From assembly GCA_958403605.1 (NCBI GenBank), contig CATXYA010000136.1, positions 1-5,806 of the forward strand: a DNA stretch of 5,806 nucleotides, given 5' to 3'. Positions 1 to 4,895 of the stretch are shown here, piece by piece. The stretch's first letter is position 1; the number at the start of each line of letters is the position of its first letter. A model generated the notes under the pieces. That model saw nothing but the letters and a program-made list of their open reading frames with translations, did no database searches and was not told the origin of the DNA. The stretch is from an uncultured Oscillospiraceae bacterium (GTDB lineage: Bacteria; Bacillota; Clostridia; Oscillospirales; Ruminococcaceae). The translations under genes and the position numbers were made by a program.

Positions 1-417
1 GTCTCCATATACCGGCGCGATGCCCCGGCGGGTGGAGCCGTACTTGGCGGCGCCCAAACGCTCCTCCTCCAGGCAGTCCTGCTGCGGGTGGTAGGGCAGG
101 CAGATGACGGCCTTATCGCTGATCTTCAGCCGTGCGGGCGGCAGCTCCACCCCTGCGGCGGCCAGCCGGTCCAGCTCGCCGCACAGATGCTGCAGGTCGA
201 TGACCATGCCCGGCCCCATGACGTTGACCACCTCTTCCCGCAATACGCCCGAGGGCAGCAGGTTGAGGATGAATTTTCCTCTTTCGTTTACCACCGTGTG
301 CCCGGCATTGTTGCCGCCTTGGTAGCGCACAACGATCTCATACTCCCGGCTCAAAAGGTCCACCATGCGGCCCTTGCCCTCGTCGCCCCAGTTGATGCCT
401 GTGATCGCAGTCAGCAT
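1..417 (-). CDS. purA: Adenylosuccinate synthetase, N-terminal part (C-terminus beyond window edge)
   Basis: PurA catalyses the GTP-dependent joining of IMP and aspartate to adenylosuccinate, the first committed step to AMP, in the cytoplasm. The 139 codons present are in frame from the ATG at 417 to the window edge with no stop. The N-terminus carries the phosphate-binding motif GINWGDEGKG (residues 7-16). The acid/base pair expected from the family (Asp13 and His41 in E. coli) is seen here as D12 and H40, the latter within QGGNNAGHT. The conserved NLLPSG and GSTRRGIAP segments follow at the expected places. The family is about 420-430 aa, so roughly two thirds lies outside. The start is supported by AAGGGAG (432-426), 8 nt upstream, and by alignment to the usual short N-terminus. 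It is divergent from purB, the next enzyme in the pathway. I see nothing abnormal in the part present. Confidence 0.97.
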   Translation of the reverse strand, partial: MLTAITGINWGDEGKGRMVDLLSREYEIVVRYQGGNNAGHTVVNERGKFILNLLPSGVLREEVVNVMGPGMVIDLQHLCGELDRLAAAGVELPPARLKISDKAVICLPYHPQQDCLEEERLGAAKYGSTRRGIAPVYGD

Positions 418-521
418 GTTGCCAGCTCCCTTCCATTTCCGGCGCGCAGGGCGCCGTCCCAGGGTTATTGTGTCCCGCGCGGGCCGTTTTTTCATTCCCC
501 TAAAAATTTTCGTGCATTTTC

Positions 522-554
522 CAGGGCGCTGCGGGTGTTGGCCGCAGCGCCCTG
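522..554. promoter_or_regulatory. Perfect 13-bp stem-loop in the purA-purB intergenic region
   Basis: The arms CAGGGCGCTGCGG (522-534) and CCGCAGCGCCCTG (542-554) are exact reverse complements around a 7-nt loop, GTGTTGG. On the plus strand the right arm is followed by CTCATTTTCCCC, so it is only a weak candidate for an intrinsic terminator. There is no upstream plus-strand gene for it to end. It would be transcribed only if the purB promoter (plus) or the purA promoter (minus) lies outside it. It could then act as a leader attenuator, an RNA stability element or, at DNA level, an operator. The structure is seen directly; the role is open. Confidence 0.55.
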
Positions 555-681
555 CTCATTTTCCCCTGCAATGCGGGCATGATATCTACCATCAGAAAAT
601 TTTTTCACGGGCCCAGGACGGCACGGAGGAAGCCAGCCGCGCAATCAACCGGCGCCCGCGAGGCACGCGACGAGCCACGAG

Positions 682-688
682 AAAGGAG
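682..688 (+). promoter_or_regulatory. Ribosome binding site that fixes the purB start
   Basis: AAAGGAG sits 7 nt before the ATG at 696. This decides between that ATG and the in-frame ATG at 579. The latter has no comparable site and would add 39 residues rich in Arg and Lys that PurB proteins lack. Confidence 0.9.
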
Positions 689-695
689 ACGCGCT

Positions 696-2129
696 ATGGG
701 CCATGACACTTACCAAAGCCCCTTCTGCACCCGCTACGCCAGCAAGGAGATGCAGTTTTTATTCAGTGAGGACCACAAATTCCGCACCTGGCGGCGGCTG
801 TGGATCGCCCTGGCCCGGGCCGAACAGGCCGAGGGCCTGCCCATCACGGACGCGCAGATCGCCGAACTGGAAGCCCACAAGGACGACATCAATTATGAGG
901 ACGCCCGGCGGCGCGAGCAGGAGTGCCGCCACGACGTGATGAGCCACGTGTATGCCTACGGCCTGCAGTGCCCGGCGGCCAAGGGGATCCTGCACCTGGG
1001 TGCCACCAGCAGTTATGTGGGCGACAACACCGACGTGCTGATCCTGCGGGAGGCGCTGGAGCTGGTGCAGAAAAAGCTGCTCGGCGTCATGGCCCTGCTC
1101 GCTCATTTTGCCCGGCAGTACAAGAATCTGCCCACCCTGGCATACACGCATTTGCAGCCCGCCCAGCTCACCACCGTCGGCAAGCGCGCCTGTCTGTGGC
1201 TCCATGAACTGCTGATGGATGAGGAGGAGTTGGAGCACCGCCTCGCCAGCCTGGCACTGCTGGGCTCCAAGGGTGCCACGGGCACCCAGGCCAGCTTTGT
1301 GGAATTATTTGACGGCGACGGCGGCAAGGCTGTGGCGGTGGAGCGGCGCATCGCCGCCGCCTTCGGATTTTCACGGATGGTGCCCGTGGCCGGGCAGACC
1401 TATTCCCGCAAGATGGATTACAACGTGCTGTCCACGCTGTGCGGCATCGCCCAAAGCGCGATGAAGTTCGCCACCGACCTGCGCCTGCTGGCCGGCTTCA
1501 AGGAACTGGAAGAGCCGTTCGAGGCCCGGCAGATCGGCTCCTCGGCCATGCCCTACAAGCGCAACCCCATGCGGTGTGAGCGCATCTGCGCCCTGGCGCG
1601 CTATGTAATGGTGGACGTGCTGAACCCCGCCTTCACCGCGGGCAGCCAGTGGTTTGAGCGCACCTTGGACGATTCCGCCAACAAGCGCATCGCCGTGGCC
1701 GAGGCTTTTTTGGGCATCGACGCCATTTTGGATCTGATGCGCAGCGTCTGCGACGGGCTGGTGGTATACCCCAAGGTCATCCGCAGCCGCGTGCTGGCCG
1801 AGCTGCCCTTCATGGCCACGGAAAACATCCTCATGGACGCCGTCAAGCGCGGCGGAGACCGCCAGGCCCTGCACGAAAAGCTGCGCGTCTACAGCCATGA
1901 GGCCGCCCGTGTGGTGAAGGAGGAGGGCGGCGCCAACCCGCTGCTGGACCTCATCAGCGCCGACCCCGCCTTTGGGGCGGACCGCGCCGCCCTGAAAGCC
2001 GTGCTGGAGCCTGCCCGCTACGTGGGCCGTGCGCCGCGGCAGGTGGAGGAATTTTTGGACGGCGCCGTACAGCCTGTGCTGGACGCCCATCCCGGCGTCT
2101 TGGGCAAGGCCGCCCCGCTCACGGTCTAG
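696..2129 (+). CDS. purB: Adenylosuccinate lyase
   Basis: PurB cleaves adenylosuccinate to AMP plus fumarate, and SAICAR to AICAR plus fumarate, so it serves both de novo IMP synthesis and the AMP branch. It belongs to the fumarase/aspartase superfamily and works as a homotetramer in the cytoplasm. The protein is 477 aa, the length of the long clostridial form, and begins MGHDTYQSPF. Visible family motifs are RHDVMSH (78-84), LGATSSYVGDNTD (101-113), THLQPAQ (151-157, with H152 the expected catalytic histidine) and the lyase signature GSSAMPYKRNP (281-291). The signature carries the catalytic serine on the mobile loop. The start is set by AAAGGAG at 682-688. The gene is divergent from purA and followed by a stem-loop terminator, so it is probably transcribed alone. 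No frameshift or missing key residue was seen. Confidence 0.97.
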   Translation: MGHDTYQSPFCTRYASKEMQFLFSEDHKFRTWRRLWIALARAEQAEGLPITDAQIAELEAHKDDINYEDARRREQECRHDVMSHVYAYGLQCPAAKGILHLGATSSYVGDNTDVLILREALELVQKKLLGVMALLAHFARQYKNLPTLAYTHLQPAQLTTVGKRACLWLHELLMDEEELEHRLASLALLGSKGATGTQASFVELFDGDGGKAVAVERRIAAAFGFSRMVPVAGQTYSRKMDYNVLSTLCGIAQSAMKFATDLRLLAGFKELEEPFEARQIGSSAMPYKRNPMRCERICALARYVMVDVLNPAFTAGSQWFERTLDDSANKRIAVAEAFLGIDAILDLMRSVCDGLVVYPKVIRSRVLAELPFMATENILMDAVKRGGDRQALHEKLRVYSHEAARVVKEEGGANPLLDLISADPAFGADRAALKAVLEPARYVGRAPRQVEEFLDGAVQPVLDAHPGVLGKAAPLTV

Positions 2130-2151
2130 CGCATTCGGTTTGGCTGTTGTT

Positions 2152-2192
2152 GAGATCCCCGCGCCCGCAATTCAGGGCGCGGGGATCTTTGT
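2152..2192 (+). terminator. Intrinsic terminator after purB
   Basis: A 14-bp perfect stem, AGATCCCCGCGCCC (2153-2166) with GGGCGCGGGGATCT (2175-2188), closes an 8-nt loop. A G-T wobble at 2152/2189 can extend it. It starts 23 nt after the purB stop codon. The T tract is short and broken (TTTGTCCTT from 2188). The strong GC stem and its position between purB and a new promoter still support a terminator. Confidence 0.8.
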
Positions 2193-2259
2193 CCTTAAAT
2201 AATCTTCAATTCAAAAATTAAATATTTTAATAAATAAATCAAAAATATCAATTTAAATC
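2193..2259 (+). promoter_or_regulatory. AT-rich tract upstream of the DUF2089 operon promoter (UP-element-like)
   Basis: The bases between the purB terminator and the -35 box are almost entirely A and T, in strong contrast to the GC-rich genes on both sides. The octamer TCAAAAAT occurs twice (2211-2218 and 2239-2246), 28 bp apart, so on nearly the same face of the helix if B-form. A self-complementary AAATATTT-type core lies between them. A/T runs directly upstream of -35 are typical of UP elements that bind the RNA polymerase alpha subunit. The repeats could instead be binding sites for a regulator, possibly the DUF2089 protein itself. That is inference. Confidence 0.55.
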
Positions 2260-2288
2260 TTGACATTTTTTATTTTTCGCTTTATGAT
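2260..2288 (+). promoter_or_regulatory. Strong sigma-A promoter of the DUF2089 operon
   Basis: The -35 box TTGACA (2260-2265) is a perfect consensus match. The spacer is exactly 17 bp (2266-2282) and the -10 box TATGAT (2283-2288) matches at five of six positions. Transcription should begin near 2294-2296, giving a leader of only about 18 nt. This is by far the best promoter in the window. Confidence 0.9.
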
Positions 2289-2295
2289 AGGCATC

Positions 2296-2307
2296 AGAAA
2301 GGAAGTG
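2296..2307 (+). promoter_or_regulatory. Near-perfect extended Shine-Dalgarno of the DUF2089 gene
   Basis: AGAAAGGAAGTG differs at one position from AGAAAGGAGGTG, the full complement of the 16S rRNA 3' end. It ends 5 nt before the ATG at 2313. It begins almost at the predicted transcription start, so the leader is little more than this site. Together with the promoter it predicts high expression. Confidence 0.8.
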
Positions 2308-2312
2308 ACAGG

Positions 2313-2672
2313 ATGCAAAAAGTCATCAGCCGGTGCCCGGTGTGCAGCGGCGAACTGACGGTGGCGCGGCTGAAGTGCGACGCCTGCGACACCGTGATTG
2401 AAAACAGCTTCCGGCTCAGCAAGTTCGATTACCTGTCCGAGGAAGAGCTGTACTTTACCGAGACGTTCCTGCGCTGCCGGGGAAACATCAAGGAAGTGGA
2501 AAAAGAGCTGGGCATCTCCTACCCCACCGTCCGCGCCAAGCTGGACGCCGTCATCAAACAGCTGGGCTACGACACCGGCGCCGACGAGCGCGCGGCCCGG
2601 CGCGAAGAAATTTTGAAAGCCCTGGAGAACCGGGAGATCACGGCGGAGCAGGCGCTCGCCCAATTAAAATAG
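2313..2672 (+). CDS. DUF2089 family protein: zinc ribbon, helix-turn-helix and SHOCT-like tail (gene A)
   Basis: This 119-aa protein matches the DUF2089 family, whose function is not established. Residues 8-25 form a zinc ribbon with CPVC (8-11) and CDAC (22-25). Residues about 57-84 (GNIKEVEKELGIS, then PTVRAKLDAVIKQLG) read as a classic helix-turn-helix, so DNA binding is likely. The charged C-terminus (about 95-119) contains ILKALENREITAEQAL, a short SHOCT-like helical hairpin that recurs at the N-terminus of the next gene. It is the first gene of a three-gene operon with its own strong promoter, and the next gene begins 19 nt after its stop. There is no signal peptide or membrane segment, so it should be cytoplasmic. 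The best guess is a transcription factor for this operon or for envelope-related genes, where DUF2089 and SHOCT-like proteins often occur. That role is inferred from architecture. Confidence 0.88.
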   Translation: MQKVISRCPVCSGELTVARLKCDACDTVIENSFRLSKFDYLSEEELYFTETFLRCRGNIKEVEKELGISYPTVRAKLDAVIKQLGYDTGADERAARREEILKALENREITAEQALAQLK

Positions 2673-2691
2673 TTTGAGGAGGAAGCAAGCA

Positions 2692-3078
2692 ATGGAAGAA
2701 CAGCTGCGCATTTTAAACATGGTGGCCGCGGGCACCATCACCGCCGAAGAGGCGCGGGAGTTGATCTCCGCCCTGGGCGCGGACGCCCCTGTGCCCCAGG
2801 CCGCCCTTGCCAAAAACAGCTATGACAAGAAGATGTTCCGCGTCATTGTGGACAGCGCATCCGGCGACAAGGTCACGATTCAATTCCCGGTGGGCGCCAT
2901 CAAAAAAATCGTCAAGGCGACCGGGAAGCTGCCCATCCCGGAAAGCGAATTGGAGGGCGTGGACCTGTCCGGCATGATGGAGGCGATCTCCGAGTGCCTG
3001 GACGCCGAGGTGGAGGGCGATTTCGTCAACGTGGATGCGGCGGACGGCACAACGGTGCGCGTGTTCGTCGATCCCTGA
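2692..3078 (+). CDS. SHOCT-like N-terminus plus small beta-alpha-beta domain, function unknown (gene B)
   Basis: This 128-aa protein starts at the ATG at 2692, 9 nt after GAGGAGG (2676-2682). An in-frame TTG at 2674 lies before this site and is rejected. Residues 2-29 form a SHOCT-like helical hairpin (QLRILNMVAAGTITAEEARE) like the N-termini of YvlB/LiaX-type proteins. A Pro/Ala linker (30-44) follows. Residues 48-127 form a second domain: strands FRVIVDSASGDKVTIQFPV, a helical centre (AIKKIVKATGK, then LSGMMEAISECLD), and a C-terminal beta hairpin (GDFVNVDAADGTTVRVFVD). This is too short to be the beta-helical DUF4097 domain of YvlB. The hairpin matches the end of gene A and the second domain matches gene C. 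No signal peptide or membrane span was seen. I do not know its function; it may be a regulatory or scaffold partner of gene A. Confidence 0.85.
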   Translation: MEEQLRILNMVAAGTITAEEARELISALGADAPVPQAALAKNSYDKKMFRVIVDSASGDKVTIQFPVGAIKKIVKATGKLPIPESELEGVDLSGMMEAISECLDAEVEGDFVNVDAADGTTVRVFVDP

Positions 3079-3093
3079 CGGGCCCGCTCCATC

Positions 3094-3357
3094 ATGACGA
3101 TCAACATCAGAACGCCCGGGTTTCGGCTTTTCCTGCCAGTTCCCCTTTCCCTGGCGGGCTGGGCGGCAGGCGTCGTGCCCGACCAGGTGTACGCAGAACT
3201 TGGCACCCACATCCCGGCCCCCTATGGAGCCTTGGTCAGCCGCGGGACCGTCCAAATGCTGCTGCGGGAGTGCCTGGATATTTTCCGGGACAATAAAGGG
3301 CTGGAGATCGTGCATGTGGAGGCACGGGACGGCACCTTCGTCTCCATCCGGCTTTAG
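3094..3357 (+). CDS. Small protein resembling the C-terminal domain of gene B, function unknown (gene C)
   Basis: This 87-aa protein begins 15 nt after the gene B stop. No Shine-Dalgarno is visible (GACGGGCCCGCTCCATC precedes the ATG), so it probably depends on translational coupling to B. Its layout follows B residues 48-127. It starts with a strand pair (INIRTPGFRLFLPV, against FRVIV...VTIQFPV in B), then has a variable helical middle with LLRECLDIF (against MMEAISECLD). It ends in a hairpin, GLEIVHVEARDGTFVSIRL, against GDFVNVDAADGTTVRVFVD. The segment at 11-28 is fairly hydrophobic but contains prolines and aligns with a soluble part of B, so I do not call it a membrane span. It lies directly before the operon terminator. 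Similar small proteins ending in a DG-V-IRL hairpin occur beside SHOCT/DUF2089 genes in other Firmicutes, as I recall. Its role is unknown. Confidence 0.78.
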   Translation: MTINIRTPGFRLFLPVPLSLAGWAAGVVPDQVYAELGTHIPAPYGALVSRGTVQMLLRECLDIFRDNKGLEIVHVEARDGTFVSIRL

Positions 3358-3370
3358 CCTCTCCACAAAC

Positions 3371-3416
3371 AACAAGCCCCGGCGGCCAGATCTTTCTGGC
3401 TGCCGGGGTTTGTTTT
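3371..3416. terminator. Bidirectional terminator between gene C and uxaA
   Basis: The core stem pairs CCCCGGCGGCCAGA (3377-3390) with TCTGGCTGCCGGGG (3395-3408), with one G-U wobble and a 4-nt loop. AACAAG (3371-3376) with TTTGTT (3409-3414) extends it to 20 bp with a second wobble. On the plus strand it is followed by TTTGTTTT. On the minus strand it runs into CTTGTTGTTTG. It ends both convergent operons, and its plus-strand T tract touches the last base of the uxaA stop codon (3416). Confidence 0.9.
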
Positions 3417-4885
3417 CATAATACCACGCCGTCTTTCCAAATGCTGATCTCACGGAAGCCGCGGCGCTCGCTTTGTGTCTGCCGGCCCGAGGCCGTGGCC
3501 AGCACTTTGTCAAACAGCCGCCGCGCCGCCGTGGGAATGGGCTCGCCGTCCGCCACCGACCCGGCATCGAAATCGATCCAACCCGGTTTTTTTGCCGCCA
3601 GCTGGGAGTTGGCGGCGATCTTCAGCGTGGGCGCGGGCGCGCCGAAGGGCGTGCCCCTTCCCGTGGTGAACAGGATGAGGTGCGCTCCCGCCGCCGTCAG
3701 GGCCGTGGTGCTCACCAGATCGTTGCCCGGCCCGGCCAGCAGGTTGAGGCCCCGCTTCCTCACCGCGCCGCCGTAGGGCAGCACGTCCACCACCGGGGCG
3801 CTGCCGCCCTTCTGTACACAGCCGCAGCTTTTATCCTCCAGGGTGGTGATGCCTCCCGCCTTGTTGCCCGGGGACGGGTTTTCATACACCACCTGCCCGT
3901 GGCTGGTGAAATATCGCTTGAACTCCGTGAGCATCGCCGCCGCTTGGTCGAAGACGGTGCGGTCCGCGCAGCGGTCCAGCAGCAGTTGTTCCGCGCCAAA
4001 CAGCTCGGGCGTCTCGGTGAGGATGGCACTGCCGCCCTGGGCGATCAACAAATCACTGAACGCGCCAACCGTGGGATTGGCCGTGATGCCGGAAAGCCCG
4101 TCTGAGCCGCCGCATTTCAGCCCCACCACCAGCTCTGACACCGGGATGGGCTGCCGCCGGAACTGCCCGGCGTATTCCGCCAGCTGGGCCAGCAGCGCGG
4201 CCCCTGCAGCATCCTCGTCCGCCTCTTCCTGGCATACCAGAAACTTGACGCGCGCGGCGTCGTAAGGGCCCAGTTCCTCTAAAAACTGCTCCCGCGTCAA
4301 GTTCTCGCAGCCCAGGCCCAGTACCAGCACGCCTCCGGCGTTGGGGTGGCGGGCCAGCGCGGCCAGCAGGCGGCGCGTCTGCGCATGATCCTCCCCCATC
4401 TGGCTGCACCCAAAGGGATGCGGAAAGGCGTACAGCCCCTCCACACTGCCGGTGACAAGGTGCTGGTTTTCCCGGCACAACCGCTGGGCCACGCCGTTGA
4501 CACAGCCCACCGTGGGAAGGACCCACACTTCGTTGCGCACCGCGGCGCGGCCATCCGCCCGGCGGTAGCCCTGAAACAGCTCCGGCGGCTGCGGGGCCAG
4601 CGGCGCGGCGCCGGGGTGATAATGATACGCCGCCGTCTCCGAAAGGCCGGTGCGCACGTTATGCACGTGCACCCAGTCCCCGACGGCGATGTCTTTCGCC
4701 GCCACGCCAATGGCGCAGCCGTACTTGACGACGGCCTCCCCGGCGCGGATGGGCCGCAGCGCCATCTTGTGGCCCTGAGGGATCATTTCCCGGGCGGAGG
4801 CGCCGGCAAAGCCATCCCCGGCCTCCGCGGGATGCAGCGCCACGGCCACGTTGTCCGCCGGATGGATCTGAAGAAAATTTTTCAT
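3416..4885 (-). CDS. uxaA: Altronate dehydratase
   Basis: UxaA dehydrates D-altronate to 2-keto-3-deoxy-D-gluconate in galacturonate catabolism. The family is metal dependent (Fe2+ or Mn2+) and cytoplasmic. The protein is complete at 489 aa, close to the E. coli length of about 495. An N-terminal SAF domain (about 8-76) includes VKYGCAIG (53-60) and VHVHNVRTGLSE (72-83). The dehydratase part then shows RNEVWVLPTVGCVNG (117-131), HPFGCSQMGEDH (156-167), LGLGCEN (189-195), KCGGSDGLSGITANP (257-271), ENPSPGNKAGGITTLEDKS (335-353) and STGRGTP-like TTGRGTPFG (407-415). All are strongly conserved in the family. The ATG at 4885 follows GAGG (4897-4894) by 8 nt, and that site overlaps the uxaB stop codon. 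The 10-nt gap and overlap indicate translational coupling in a uxaB-uxaA operon that ends at the shared terminator. Confidence 0.97.
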   Translation of the reverse strand: MKNFLQIHPADNVAVALHPAEAGDGFAGASAREMIPQGHKMALRPIRAGEAVVKYGCAIGVAAKDIAVGDWVHVHNVRTGLSETAAYHYHPGAAPLAPQPPELFQGYRRADGRAAVRNEVWVLPTVGCVNGVAQRLCRENQHLVTGSVEGLYAFPHPFGCSQMGEDHAQTRRLLAALARHPNAGGVLVLGLGCENLTREQFLEELGPYDAARVKFLVCQEEADEDAAGAALLAQLAEYAGQFRRQPIPVSELVVGLKCGGSDGLSGITANPTVGAFSDLLIAQGGSAILTETPELFGAEQLLLDRCADRTVFDQAAAMLTEFKRYFTSHGQVVYENPSPGNKAGGITTLEDKSCGCVQKGGSAPVVDVLPYGGAVRKRGLNLLAGPGNDLVSTTALTAAGAHLILFTTGRGTPFGAPAPTLKIAANSQLAAKKPGWIDFDAGSVADGEPIPTAARRLFDKVLATASGRQTQSERRGFREISIWKDGVVL

Positions 4886-4895
4886 TGGCTCCGCC

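Larger units (their letters stand above)
418..695. other. Divergent purA-purB intergenic region
   Basis: These 278 bp separate the two divergent AMP-branch genes and must carry the start signals of both. Each end has a clear Shine-Dalgarno: AAGGGAG for purA and AAAGGAG for purB. I could not find a convincing -35/-10 pair in either direction. AT-rich tracts at 487-520 and 595-607 are the likeliest places, but none has good matches at correct spacing. I saw no PurR box with a CCGAAC core and no purine-riboswitch core. The main structure is the perfect hairpin at 522-554. A short palindrome, CCCGCGCGGG (474-483), is followed by a T run (487-492). The reading frame of purB stays open back to 579, but that stretch does not look coding. 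Confidence 0.6.

Noticed and set aside
474..492. CCCGCGCGGG palindrome followed by TTTTTT as an intrinsic terminator
   Set aside because: Being self-palindromic without a loop it can form only about three base pairs as a hairpin, and it lies in a divergent region with no upstream plus-strand gene.
579..695. In-frame N-terminal extension of purB from the ATG at 579
   Set aside because: The clear AAAGGAG site precedes the ATG at 696, the family N-terminus matches from there, and the extension is a low-complexity Arg-rich translation with no ribosome binding site.
418..695. Purine riboswitch or PurR operator between purA and purB
   Set aside because: Neither the conserved riboswitch core nor a CCGAAC-type PurR box could be found on either strand.
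1371..2090. Long minus-strand open frame of 239 codons opposite purB
   Set aside because: Shadow of the third-position GC bias of purB. It has no recognisable domain and no ribosome binding site, and purB is certain on the other strand.
3121..3177. Membrane segment or signal peptide at the start of gene C (about residues 10-28)
   Set aside because: It contains several prolines, is short, and aligns with the strand-turn region of gene B's soluble domain.
2713..3567. Minus-strand open frame of 284 codons across genes B and C and the shared terminator
   Set aside because: It runs through the terminator hairpin and overlaps three supported genes. Its translation shows no family and looks like antisense of GC-rich coding sequence.
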